DNA from: Methylotenera mobilis JLW8
Lineage (GTDB): Bacteria > Pseudomonadota > Gammaproteobacteria > Burkholderiales > Methylophilaceae
Direction of reading: 5' to 3'
Assembly (NCBI RefSeq): GCF_000023705.1
Contig: NC_012968.1
Span: 2,232,001-2,296,000, forward strand
Length of the DNA: 64,000 nucleotides
A program made the position numbers and the translations under genes. Positions 37,443 to 46,351 of this stretch are shown here, in pieces. Each line of letters opens with the position of its first letter. The stretch's first letter is position 1. The notes beneath the pieces were generated by a model that saw nothing but the letters and a program-made list of their open reading frames with translations, had not been told where the DNA came from and did no database searches.

Positions 37443-38795
37443 ATGGACGCTCATAACAATAACAATCTAAACTCAGCCCCTAACCCAATACCGTTTGTAG
37501 AAGCGGTTTTTTACTGGCTCAAGCTTGGCTTTATCAGCTTTGGCGGTCCCGCCGGGCAAATCGCCATCATGCACAACGACTTAGTTGAAAAGAAGCGCTG
37601 GATTTCAGAAAAGCGCTTTTTACATGCACTGAACTATTGCATGCTACTGCCAGGCCCAGAAGCGCAGCAACTGGCTACCTACATCGGCTGGCTCATGCAC
37701 CGCACTTGGGGCGGTATCGTGGCTGGCACCTTATTTTTTCTGCCCTCGTTCTTTATTCTGGTCGGCCTAGCCTATATTTATATGGCCTATGGCGCGGTGC
37801 CTGCGGTTGCTGGGGTGCTGTATGGCATTAAACCAGCGGTAGTTGCCATTGTTATGTTTGCCGCGTATAGAATCGGCCTACGCACCCTCAAAAACAAGGT
37901 CATGTGGGGCATTGCTGCTGCAGCCTTCTTGGCAATCTTTGCGCTTAAACTACCCTTCCCTGTCATCGTACTGACGGCAGGCCTGATAGGTTATATCGGC
38001 GGCAACTATTACCCCAAGTATTTTAAATTAGGCGGTGGTCACGGCGCTGCACAGAAAAGTTTTGGCGCAGCCATTATTGATGATGACACACCAACCCCGG
38101 CGCATGCATTATTTAGCTGGCGTAGACTACGGCAAGTGGCCATCGGCGGCATCACACTATGGTTGCTTGCCATGGCTATACTCATGGCCAATTATGGCTG
38201 GCAAGGCGCCTTTACGCAGATGGGCTGGTTTTTCACCAAAGCCGCGTTGCTGACTTTTGGCGGCGCTTATGCCGTGCTGCCTTATGTTTACCAAGGGGCG
38301 GTGGAACACTACCAATGGCTGAACCCTACACAAATGATAGACGCATTAGCGCTGGGGGAAACCACGCCTGGCCCGCTGATTATGGTGGTGACTTTTGTCG
38401 GCTTTGTCGGCGGCTGGGTGACGCAGACATTTGGCGCTGACGCACTTTTCGCCTCGGCCTTTGTTGCCGCAACAGTGGTCACTTTCTTTACGTTCCTGCC
38501 TAGTTTTGTATTTATCTTACTAGGTGGCCCCTTCATCGAAACCACGCATGGCAATCTTAAATTTACGGCGCCGTTAAGCGCGATTACAGCAGCGGTGGTC
38601 GGCGTGATCGTGAACTTAGCGCTGTTCTTTGCCTACCATGTATTTTCGCCACAAGGACTAACGGGCGCAATAGACTGGCTCTCAGTTGCACTGACCGCTT
38701 TAGCTAGTGTTGCGATATTCAAGTACAAAGCCAATGTTATTTTAGTAATCTTAGCTGGGGGTATACTAGGCATGGCCTGGCAACTACTTGCGTAA
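37443..38795 (+). CDS. chrA: Chromate transporter ChrA
   Basis: 450 aa with two homologous halves of the CHR family and about ten membrane helices. The signature FISFGGPAGQIAIMH opens the first half and LLTFGGAYAVLPYVY the second; ALALGETTPGPLIMV is also typical. ChrA pumps chromate out. GGAG lies seven bases before the ATG. No ChrB regulator is near, so regulation is not evident. Confidence 0.93.
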   Translation: MDAHNNNNLNSAPNPIPFVEAVFYWLKLGFISFGGPAGQIAIMHNDLVEKKRWISEKRFLHALNYCMLLPGPEAQQLATYIGWLMHRTWGGIVAGTLFFLPSFFILVGLAYIYMAYGAVPAVAGVLYGIKPAVVAIVMFAAYRIGLRTLKNKVMWGIAAAAFLAIFALKLPFPVIVLTAGLIGYIGGNYYPKYFKLGGGHGAAQKSFGAAIIDDDTPTPAHALFSWRRLRQVAIGGITLWLLAMAILMANYGWQGAFTQMGWFFTKAALLTFGGAYAVLPYVYQGAVEHYQWLNPTQMIDALALGETTPGPLIMVVTFVGFVGGWVTQTFGADALFASAFVAATVVTFFTFLPSFVFILLGGPFIETTHGNLKFTAPLSAITAAVVGVIVNLALFFAYHVFSPQGLTGAIDWLSVALTALASVAIFKYKANVILVILAGGILGMAWQLLA

Positions 38796-39002
38796 CCGCC
38801 TCAAACAACGCCAGCTAAAACTAATATAGCTGGCTATATACACCAATAATTCAAGCCGTACCTTATGTGATGGCAACACCAATCGAGTTTAGCCTCTAAT
38901 ACCCTTGGTAAAAGTAATTATTGGTGTATATTTACTATTTATACAGTATTTTTTGCACGACACTTTTTGGACGTATTTTTACGCATCACAAGGGAGAGCA
39001 GC

Positions 39003-39434
39003 ATGAAAACACTACAACAATTACTAGATGGTAAAAAGTATAAAGAGGTCATTTCCATCGCCCCACACCGCCCGGTATTTGACGCACTAGTCGTTTTGGC
39101 TGAATACAAAATTGGCGCATTAATCGTACTAGAAGGGCAAAGCTTAGTTGGTATTTTTTCTGAACGCGATTACGCGCGTGAGGTGATACTTAAAGGCCGT
39201 TCATCCAAAACCACATCAATTCACGAAGTAATGACCAGCAAGGTGTTGACTGCCACCCCCAGCGACTCGGTAGAGTACGCATTGTCACTCATGACAGAGC
39301 ATCGCATCAGACACTTACCTGTAGTGGTGGACGGAAAGGTAGTAGGCGTACTCTCGATCGGCGATTTAGTGAAAGAAACCATCGCCTATCAGCAAGAGCT
39401 GATTAAGCAGCTACAAAGCTACATTAAGAACTAA
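39003..39434 (+). CDS. CBS-domain protein
   Basis: 143 aa made of two CBS domains: the first around residues 10-60 (GALIVLEGQSLVGIFSERDYA), the second around 75-135 (HRIRHLPVVVDGKVVGVLSIGDLV). Stand-alone CBS pairs bind adenine nucleotides and act as energy sensors; the partner is unknown. The start is the ATG at 39003, with AGGGAG seven bases upstream. Confidence 0.9.
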   Translation: MKTLQQLLDGKKYKEVISIAPHRPVFDALVVLAEYKIGALIVLEGQSLVGIFSERDYAREVILKGRSSKTTSIHEVMTSKVLTATPSDSVEYALSLMTEHRIRHLPVVVDGKVVGVLSIGDLVKETIAYQQELIKQLQSYIKN

Positions 39435-39477
39435 GATGCCAATAGTGGAGCTAAAGATAACCTCGGCATCACCGTGA

Positions 39478-39969
39478 TTATTTACCGCGAATCATGGCGC
39501 TGATTAAGTTCTTGCCCTGCCATTTAGACAATAACGTCACCGCCAGCAGATGCAGCACAACCATGCCTTGTAAACAGTAGGACAAGGCTTCGTGCAAATC
39601 GACCGGCCAGTCCTCACCCCACAATTCATCGGTGCGACTTAGCCAGCCTGTAAGCGCTAGCAATAAAATCAAGGTCCACATCACGTAAACCGCGTACTGC
39701 CCTAAAGGGTTGTGTCCAACGTAATCGTGCGTCTCTCGCTTTAACAGCGATTGAAGATGTGACTTAATCGCCTTCACCCCAGGCAAATGCAGCGTTGAAG
39801 CTTCTATACGCGCAAAGCAGAAGCCATTGACTAAACGTAACAGCACCAATGCAGCGCAGACGTAGCCTATGAAGCGATGCGCATAGCCAGATTCATTAAA
39901 GAAATTAACAATCACCCCTGCTGCCACTAGCCAATGGGTTAGCCGCACGATTAATGTCCACTTCATCAT
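39478..39969 (-). CDS. Cytochrome b561-family membrane protein
   Basis: 163 aa with four membrane helices and four His suited to two b-type haems: RLTHWLV, YAHRFIGY, DLHEALSY and VLHLLAV. The family passes electrons from or to quinols. It is last in the group PepSY - PKHD hydroxylase - FMN oxidase - b561, 58 bases after the oxidase. It may take electrons from that oxidase or feed a haem or iron reductase; this is inference. Confidence 0.85.
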   Translation of the reverse strand: MMKWTLIVRLTHWLVAAGVIVNFFNESGYAHRFIGYVCAALVLLRLVNGFCFARIEASTLHLPGVKAIKSHLQSLLKRETHDYVGHNPLGQYAVYVMWTLILLLALTGWLSRTDELWGEDWPVDLHEALSYCLQGMVVLHLLAVTLLSKWQGKNLISAMIRGK

Positions 39970-40027
39970 ATTAGGGAGCTACCAAGCTGTAATAATAGGC
40001 ACAACAATACTGAAAACAATTGCATCT

Positions 40028-41116
40028 TTATCTTCCTAGCGCGCTGTCACTTAAACTACTTAGTTTAATATCAGCCAGAGTAGCGGCACCAGAAAGCGCC
40101 ATGGTCATTTCGAGCTCGTCTCGCATCAAACGTATTACATGAGCAACACCTAGTGCACCCGCAACAGAAAGCCCCCAAATGTAAGGCCGGCCTATCATCA
40201 CAGCATCTGCACCTAATGCCAGCGCTTTAAATGCATCTTGCCCGCGGCGAATGCCACTGTCAAAAAGCAGGCAAGCTTTGCCGGCAACCATATTGGCAAT
40301 TTCAGGCAGCACAGCAAGGCTGGTAGGTACGCCATCCAACACACGTCCACCATGGTTGGACACCACAAGCCCATCGCACCCCAGACGCAAGGTATTTGCA
40401 ACATCATCAGTATGCAATAAACCCTTCACTAACAGTGGCACTTTGATTTGATCTCGCAACCAAGCGACATCATCCCAACTCGGCGCCTGTGTCATCCAGC
40501 CATCAAACACCAAGCTTTGGTTGGCCTGTACCGGCGGCTGAGATAACGGAGACTCCAGATTCACCGCGCGTACATCGTCAGGCAATGCCATCACTGCTTG
40601 CTTTACCGGCGCATCTACAGTAAACATCACTGCGTTGTAACCTGCGGATAACGCACGATTGAGCAAACGCAAAGTACGTGGCCTATCACCCTGCCAGTAC
40701 AACTGAAACCATAAGGGCTGACCTGCCGCCTCGATAATTTCCTCCAGTGATTGGCTGGCTAAGCTGCTGACGACCATTTGCCCGGTTTGTGCATTGGCAG
40801 CCATGGCAGCCACACTCTCACCGTGATCGTGAAACAAGCGCTGGTAAGCGATTGGCGCTAGCAATAGAGGATGCTCAAAGTTTTGGCCGAATAAATTAAT
40901 ACGCGTGTGGCCGCATCTCACGTCTGTCAACGGCCTAGACATCAATTGCACCCCATCAAACGCATCTAAATTGGCTTTTAAGCTGATACCTTTACCTGAG
41001 CCCCCTTCAAGATAATGTAAAACTTCTGGGCTTAATCTTGGCTGAGCATGTGCAAGATAATCTTCTGCAGTTTGAATGCCGGGCGGAATCGCTGTCAACT
41101 TGCTGAGTAAAGCCAT
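40028..41116 (-). CDS. FMN-dependent alpha-hydroxy-acid dehydrogenase/oxidase
   Basis: 362 aa TIM-barrel enzyme of the lactate/glycolate oxidase family. The catalytic His and Arg lie in VVSNHGGRVLDG, FMN contacts in LFDSGIRRGQDAFKALALGADAV (read as DSGIRRGQDAF and LGADAVMIGRP). It should oxidise a 2-hydroxy acid to the 2-oxo acid; lactate is one option. Its ATG overlaps the stop of the PKHD hydroxylase gene (TAATG), so the two are translationally coupled. Confidence 0.9.
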   Translation of the reverse strand: MALLSKLTAIPPGIQTAEDYLAHAQPRLSPEVLHYLEGGSGKGISLKANLDAFDGVQLMSRPLTDVRCGHTRINLFGQNFEHPLLLAPIAYQRLFHDHGESVAAMAANAQTGQMVVSSLASQSLEEIIEAAGQPLWFQLYWQGDRPRTLRLLNRALSAGYNAVMFTVDAPVKQAVMALPDDVRAVNLESPLSQPPVQANQSLVFDGWMTQAPSWDDVAWLRDQIKVPLLVKGLLHTDDVANTLRLGCDGLVVSNHGGRVLDGVPTSLAVLPEIANMVAGKACLLFDSGIRRGQDAFKALALGADAVMIGRPYIWGLSVAGALGVAHVIRLMRDELEMTMALSGAATLADIKLSSLSDSALGR

Positions 41117-41796
41117 TACTCAGCCCATAGCCGCAAAAGATTATGGTAAACACCGGTTAGATGCACAACGGCCTCAGACTCCCCCACCGTTTGGCGTAGC
41201 TGTGCGAGCGAGATATCCATATCGTACAGCAGGCGACGTTTTTCAGCGTCACGCACCATGCTCTGAATAAACATAAAACAAGCTACGCGCGCACCTTTGG
41301 TTACAGGCGTTACCTGATGCACAGACGAAGATGGATACACCACCATGCTCCCGGCTTTGAACTTGAAGGCGTGGCGACCGAAGGTATCCTCTATCATCAG
41401 TTCACCGCCTTCATATTCGTCCGGTTCGGATAAAAACAAAGTGGCTGACACATCCGCGCGCACGTAGCCGCTGCCATCCGGCATCATGCGCATGGCGTTA
41501 TCAACATGGAAGCCATAGTGATTGGTATCGCCAATATAGCGGTTAAAAAATGGTGGCAGGATTCTAGAAGGTAGCGCCGTAGAGAAAAACAGCGGATTGC
41601 GGCTAAGCGCCATGTGCACCAACTGCCTAAGGGCGCGGATTTCAGGCGCATTCTCCGGCAGCTGCTGATTATTCTTTACAATTGCAGCCTGCGTCCCCGC
41701 AGTGACTCGGCCATCGACCCAGCTTGCCTTAGCGAGCAAACGGCGGGCCTCTGCCAACTCTTCAGCGGTTAACACATCAGGCACATGCTGCAACAT
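41116..41796 (-). CDS. PKHD-type Fe(II)/2OG hydroxylase (PiuC/YbiX-like)
   Basis: 226 aa. The Fe(II) ligands are the HVD motif in GFHVDNAMRM and the His of SSVHQVTPVT; the Arg that holds 2-oxoglutarate follows in GARVACFMF. PiuC/YbiX genes regularly stand beside Fiu-type siderophore receptors in iron-regulated loci, as here. The substrate is unknown. AAGGAAA upstream of ATG 41796 is a fair ribosome-binding site. Confidence 0.92.
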   Translation of the reverse strand: MLQHVPDVLTAEELAEARRLLAKASWVDGRVTAGTQAAIVKNNQQLPENAPEIRALRQLVHMALSRNPLFFSTALPSRILPPFFNRYIGDTNHYGFHVDNAMRMMPDGSGYVRADVSATLFLSEPDEYEGGELMIEDTFGRHAFKFKAGSMVVYPSSSVHQVTPVTKGARVACFMFIQSMVRDAEKRRLLYDMDISLAQLRQTVGESEAVVHLTGVYHNLLRLWAE

Positions 41797-41812
41797 ATGA
41801 TTTCCTTAAATT

Positions 41813-41849
41813 GCTGTAGTTAATTACTACGGTTAATTACTGTAGTTAA
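41813..41849. repeat. Short tandem repeat between PKHD and PepSY genes
   Basis: Three near-identical units of about 13 bases (CTGTAGTTAATTAC, TACGGTTAATTAC, TGTAGTTAAT). The array includes the PepSY stop codon and may have grown by slippage. Confidence 0.5.
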
Positions 41850-42109
41850 TCCCTAAGACCTTCGGCCTTAATGATAGCCAATGTTTTTGTATCGAAATAG
41901 ATTTCTACTTTTTTGCCGTCTTTATTACGGCCGTACATCTCATAGCAGTTACCATCAACTTTAAACTTCTTGATAGTATAACCTTCATCCGTTAATGCTT
42001 TTTTCAGGGTATCTTCTGATGCCCACTCTTCTTTTGGATGCACAGGGCAATCTGCTGACGCATGTGCGTAAATAGGGAGTAAAGCTAATAGTGCGAATAA
42101 TATGCGCAT
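41846..42109 (-). CDS. Periplasmic PepSY-domain protein
   Basis: 87 aa. A signal peptide (MRILFALLALLPIYAHASA) leads to a single PepSY domain ending in KKVEIYFDTKTLAIIKAEG. Two Cys in the mature part may pair. ATG 42109 is preferred because AGGAA lies at the right distance; ATG 42115 is too close to it. PepSY proteins often partner membrane reductases, which fits the b561 gene of the same group. Confidence 0.85.
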   Translation of the reverse strand: MRILFALLALLPIYAHASADCPVHPKEEWASEDTLKKALTDEGYTIKKFKVDGNCYEMYGRNKDGKKVEIYFDTKTLAIIKAEGLRD

Positions 42110-42179
42110 ATTCATTTCCTTTATCAGTTCTTTATCGATTTAAGTTCAGCCCACAGTTGAGCAAGGTTGTAATAATTGC

Positions 42180-42195
42180 AGTGATTTAGGTCACA
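42180..42195. promoter_or_regulatory. CRP-like palindrome upstream of the PepSY gene
   Basis: AGTGA-TTTAGG-TCACA matches nine of ten conserved bases of TGTGA-N6-TCACA. It lies about 70 bases before the PepSY start. It may be chance. Confidence 0.3.
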
Positions 42196-42297
42196 GCTAT
42201 GCTATCGACTACTTGTAGGCTAAATTAATTCAGTAATTGGACGCATAAAAGAAAACCATGCGACCTTGGGCAACACTCTAGTAGTAAATAATAAACA

Positions 42298-42330
42298 GAA
42301 AAAGCCATGAGGGCTACTCATGGCTTTTTT
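42298..42330 (-). terminator. Terminator after the siderophore receptor gene
   Basis: On the minus strand AAAGCCATGAG-TAGCC-CTCATGGCTTT followed by TTC. It separates the receptor from the PepSY group. Confidence 0.85.
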
Positions 42331-42341
42331 AACGTTACAAC

Positions 42342-44543
42342 TTAGAACTTGATTTCAGTTGTTAAGATTGCGGTTCTGCTGTTGCCAGGCGTCAAGAAGG
42401 CGCCGTTATCATATACATCGCCGTAATAGACTTTATTAAACAAATTTTTCACATTTAAACGTACTGCCCATTTTTTAGCTTCATAAGCTGCCATGGCATC
42501 CCAGCGCGTATAGCCAGGCACCACATTAGGCTTGAATGCACCATTCACGAAGTTAGTACCTGCACCACCACTTGGGTTATAACCGGTACGTTCGCCTTTA
42601 GCCTCAAAACCGCCACCGATTTTCCAGTTGCCGGCGATGGTATAGGTTGTCCACAAATTGGCAGTCATAGCTGGTGTATTACGTGCACGTTGGCCTTTAT
42701 ACCCTGAGTAAGCTTTTGTAATCACGCCAGTGCTTGCATTCACGTTCTCTGCGACTTCCAGAATTTTGGCATCCATAAATGCAACGCCACCAAATACCTC
42801 CCAGTTGTCTGTCAAATGACCTGCCACTTCAAACTCTAAGCCATCAGTGCGACGCTTTTTAGTCAGAATACTTGCGGTAGCCTCTAAATCAGTGCTACGT
42901 TCCCAGTCTTTAGTTGTACGATATAGCGCGGTACGGAACGATAAATCTCCGTCCAAGAATAACCATTTCGCACCCAACTCAACAGTTTTACTTCTTTCTG
43001 GCGGCAATGGTGCTACTGTCAACTGATACAAATCCGCGGTGGGGCTGAATGAATCACTATAACTCACATAGTAGTGACTGTCTGGTGTTTGATGCCATGA
43101 CAAACCGGTACGATAACTATTTTCACCGTAGCTAAGTTTTGGCGATGTAGCACTTGAGTAGTCAGCGCGTAATTCATCGCGGCGGAGACCAACTAACAGG
43201 TCCCAGTTTTTTACAAACTCAATCGTATCTTGTGCATAAACTGCATAGTTATCTGCATCGAATTTAGTTGGAGTTCCTGTTACCTGACTCTCTGTATAAC
43301 CAGGCACAGATGCAGTTCCTATGTTCCGCAAACTCTGACGGTATGAGTCCTCTTTCAAATACTCAACGCCCGCCAATACTTGATGCTTCATTCCTGCCAA
43401 ATCTAACTTGGTGCTGAAGTCTGATTGCAAATTCAATGTATCGTAGCTTGATTTTCTTGCCTGATTTTGACCAAGCACTAATGATGCGTTTGTAGGCACT
43501 GCATTTGCGGCTGTTTGGTGTGGTGTTTTTGCCCAATATGCACGGTCATAACTTGCACTTCTCAACTGCGTACGCAACTGCGTATCTTCGGAAAACTTAT
43601 GAGTGAAGATACCTGTAGTGACTCGCGTATCACTATTGTCAAAGTTTTGATTACCACCATAGAAAGTCTTGTCGTCAATTTTACCAGTTGCAACAGTACG
43701 ATTGGCTGGACGCTTATTGAAGAATGAAATACCAAAATCTGGCACATCTCGCGTTTGCGTGTACACGTGGTTTAGATAAAACTCATTATCCGTACCGATA
43801 CCCGTACCAAAGCTAACTGCAATACCTTGACGATCAATCTCTGGCCTATCACCAGTCGCTGGATTTTGACGGTAGTTTTCCTCGTGTCTATCCATCACAT
43901 TAACGCGAATTGCGGTAGTTTCCCCCAGCTTTTTATTGAAATCGCCAGTCATTTGATGGTAAGAGTAACTACCTAAGCTACCTGTAACGATATTTTTGTC
44001 TTCAAGCTTAGCCATTTTAGTCACTTGGTTAATCACACCACCAGCCTGACCACGGCCAAACAACATAGCTGCAGAACCTCGCAATACGTCTACTTGCTCC
44101 AAGTTATATGTTTCACGATAGTATTGTGCGGTATCACGCATATTATCGAGATAGATATCACCGAATGTGTAGAAACCACGTAGATTGAAGTTATCGCCGC
44201 CACGGCCACCTTCAGCCGCGTTAAAGGTTAAGCCTGAAACGTTACGCAGTGCATCGCGTAGTGAGCTGATTTGCTGATCGTGCATCAAGTCATGCGTCAC
44301 TGAGGTAATCGCTTGTGGGACGTCTTGTGGATCTTGCAGTACTTTACCTACGCGGGTTTTTGTAGCTTGGTAGCCACCAATCTCTTTAACTGCAGCGGCT
44401 TTTACATTCACTTCTTCTAGCGTCTGTTGCGGCGCGGCTTCTGCCGTTTTTTCTTCTGCAATTGCGTTTATTGCCGGTAAGGCTAACATCACTGCTAAAT
44501 ACAGTGATTTTTGTGTCAGTGATTTATGTTGTGTCAACATCAT
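42342..44543 (-). CDS. TonB-dependent siderophore receptor (Fiu-like)
   Basis: 733 aa outer-membrane receptor. A signal peptide (cleavage after IAE/EEK near residue 30) is followed by a plug domain (VPQAITSVTHDLMHDQQ, RGFYTFGDIYLDNMRD, VDVLRGSAAMLFGRGQAGG) and a beta-barrel ending in ...TEIKF with the terminal Phe needed for barrel assembly. The neighbouring PKHD hydroxylase is the usual companion of the catecholate receptor Fiu, so catecholate-type siderophores are likely substrates. A Fur-like site covers its promoter about 140 bases upstream. Confidence 0.94.
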   Translation of the reverse strand: MMLTQHKSLTQKSLYLAVMLALPAINAIAEEKTAEAAPQQTLEEVNVKAAAVKEIGGYQATKTRVGKVLQDPQDVPQAITSVTHDLMHDQQISSLRDALRNVSGLTFNAAEGGRGGDNFNLRGFYTFGDIYLDNMRDTAQYYRETYNLEQVDVLRGSAAMLFGRGQAGGVINQVTKMAKLEDKNIVTGSLGSYSYHQMTGDFNKKLGETTAIRVNVMDRHEENYRQNPATGDRPEIDRQGIAVSFGTGIGTDNEFYLNHVYTQTRDVPDFGISFFNKRPANRTVATGKIDDKTFYGGNQNFDNSDTRVTTGIFTHKFSEDTQLRTQLRSASYDRAYWAKTPHQTAANAVPTNASLVLGQNQARKSSYDTLNLQSDFSTKLDLAGMKHQVLAGVEYLKEDSYRQSLRNIGTASVPGYTESQVTGTPTKFDADNYAVYAQDTIEFVKNWDLLVGLRRDELRADYSSATSPKLSYGENSYRTGLSWHQTPDSHYYVSYSDSFSPTADLYQLTVAPLPPERSKTVELGAKWLFLDGDLSFRTALYRTTKDWERSTDLEATASILTKKRRTDGLEFEVAGHLTDNWEVFGGVAFMDAKILEVAENVNASTGVITKAYSGYKGQRARNTPAMTANLWTTYTIAGNWKIGGGFEAKGERTGYNPSGGAGTNFVNGAFKPNVVPGYTRWDAMAAYEAKKWAVRLNVKNLFNKVYYGDVYDNGAFLTPGNSRTAILTTEIKF

Positions 44544-44681
44544 GCTTTAGTATCCTAATGATAAATGTCAATCGCTGGCTAACTAAGTCTATTGCATGTG
44601 CAACACTTACTGGCTGGCTAAAAATTGGAGTTAAGCTTTACATAAGCCATGCAAATGTAAAACTAGGTAAATTCAGCTGCT

Positions 44682-44711
44682 AATGATAACTGTTCTCATT
44701 TACAATTGCAA
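44682..44711 (-). promoter_or_regulatory. Fur box over the promoter of the siderophore receptor
   Basis: The 19-mer AATGATAACTGTTCTCATT (44682-44700) is Fur-like. On the minus strand TTGCAA (44711-44706), 17 bases and TATCAT (44688-44683) make a promoter whose spacer and -10 lie inside the box. It might also influence the divergent exporter genes. Confidence 0.75.
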
Positions 44712-44833
44712 CTATTATGTATGATTAGCTTCATAATCATTAATCAGTCACTTTCAGCAATATTGATATTGACTGCTTAAGGATAAAGTTAACAACATGC
44801 ACTCCAACCTTAAAGACGACTCAGCATAACATT

Positions 44834-46336
44834 GTGCTAAAAACTCATATAAACATGCGCTTATGTGTAGCCAGCCTATTACTGACTGCCAACCAAGCTT
44901 TTGCTGAAGGTAGCATTTGGTACCAGGATCAACATGCCCAACAAAACGATCCGCTGCAAACCCAGTTTTTTGCGTTGCCCAAACTGACAGATGATTATCA
45001 GTCACCTGACGGACCGTGTGCTCAGCAGCCATCTACTGCAGACTTTGCCAAACCGCTCACATTGGCTGAAGTTGCCAATGCCAGCCTGTGCAACAACCCG
45101 CAAACCAGTGAGGTGTGGGCTAGTGCGCGCGTGCAGGCCGCACAACTAGGCATTGCCAAATCAGCATACCTACCCTCATTAACCGACAATATTGGCGGCA
45201 ACCTTAGCGTGTTGCACCCGGAATCTGCTACCCGAAGCAACCCCAACCTGAACTTAAGCAATAGTCTGGTAGCTAGCTACCTGTTATATGACTTTGGGAA
45301 CCGCAATGCCAATTTAGAAAGTGCGCGTCAATTATTGCTCTCAGCCAGTGCAAGCCAAAGCAGCACAGTGCAGAGTGTGCTGCTCGCCGCCACCGTGGCC
45401 TTCTACCAAGTGCAAGCTAAGATTGCTGCGGTAGATGCGGCATTAGAAGCAGAGCGCGCCAGCAGTGAGAGTTTTAAAGCCGCCGAGGCAAGATACAACG
45501 CCGGTGTAGCTACCCCCGCAGATAAATTGCAGGCGCAAACCGCTTATGCACAACTCACGCTGACCCGCATTACTAACGAAGGTAATTTACAAACCGCGTA
45601 CGGCACCCTAGCTAACGTGATGGGTTTACCTGCTAATCAGAAAATAAGTCTAGTGAGCAGTACAGCCACAACACCTGCCAACATGCCTACATCCGCTAGC
45701 ATACTAAGCGATGTCAACTTACTGATAGCGCAAGCCAGCGCAAGCCGCCCAGACCTGATTGCCAGCGAGGCGCAGCTTAAAGCAGCCCAAGCCAGCATTG
45801 ATGCCAGTAAAGCCGCGGCAAAACCTACCATCTCGGTTTCAATGTCTAACAACCTACAGGATGGCTCCAGCTTGGCAACCAGCAACAACTCTACTTTGGG
45901 GCTGACGGTAGCAATCCCATTATTTAGCGGCTATGCGCCAACTTATAAAATCCGTGCAGCCGAAGCAACTGCAGACTTACGCGCCGCACAACGCGACCGC
46001 TTACGCTTACAGATTTCATTGGATGTATGGACCGCCTACCAGAATCTACGCACCGCACTGCAATCCGTCAGTGCTAGCGAGGCGTTGCTAGCCAGTGCTG
46101 AACAATCTTACAAAGTTGCACTCGGGCGTTACAAAGCCGGTGTCGGCAACATTATTGACACACTGAATGCGCAAAGTGCATTAGCCAATGCACAGCAACA
46201 GAAGATTCAGGCCGCACTTAACGCCAACATTACTCGCGCTACGCTCGCCCAAGCCATGGGGTCCTTAGATAATGCCATGATCCAATCACTGCCTAGCGCC
46301 AACGTTAATGCACTGCCTGCCTCCAATACCCCATAA
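44834..46336 (+). CDS. TolC-family outer-membrane efflux protein
   Basis: 500 aa with a signal peptide ending in NQAFA and two OEP repeats of long helices (NLESARQLLLSASASQ; ALGRYKAGVGNIIDTLNAQ). It forms an outer-membrane/periplasm duct. The start may be GTG 44834 or ATG 44855; neither has a clear ribosome-binding site, but both retain the signal peptide. It is 15 bases upstream of the membrane-fusion gene and divergent from the Fur-controlled receptor. Confidence 0.9.
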   Translation: MLKTHINMRLCVASLLLTANQAFAEGSIWYQDQHAQQNDPLQTQFFALPKLTDDYQSPDGPCAQQPSTADFAKPLTLAEVANASLCNNPQTSEVWASARVQAAQLGIAKSAYLPSLTDNIGGNLSVLHPESATRSNPNLNLSNSLVASYLLYDFGNRNANLESARQLLLSASASQSSTVQSVLLAATVAFYQVQAKIAAVDAALEAERASSESFKAAEARYNAGVATPADKLQAQTAYAQLTLTRITNEGNLQTAYGTLANVMGLPANQKISLVSSTATTPANMPTSASILSDVNLLIAQASASRPDLIASEAQLKAAQASIDASKAAAKPTISVSMSNNLQDGSSLATSNNSTLGLTVAIPLFSGYAPTYKIRAAEATADLRAAQRDRLRLQISLDVWTAYQNLRTALQSVSASEALLASAEQSYKVALGRYKAGVGNIIDTLNAQSALANAQQQKIQAALNANITRATLAQAMGSLDNAMIQSLPSANVNALPASNTP

Positions 46337-46351
46337 ATAAATTAGCCCACT

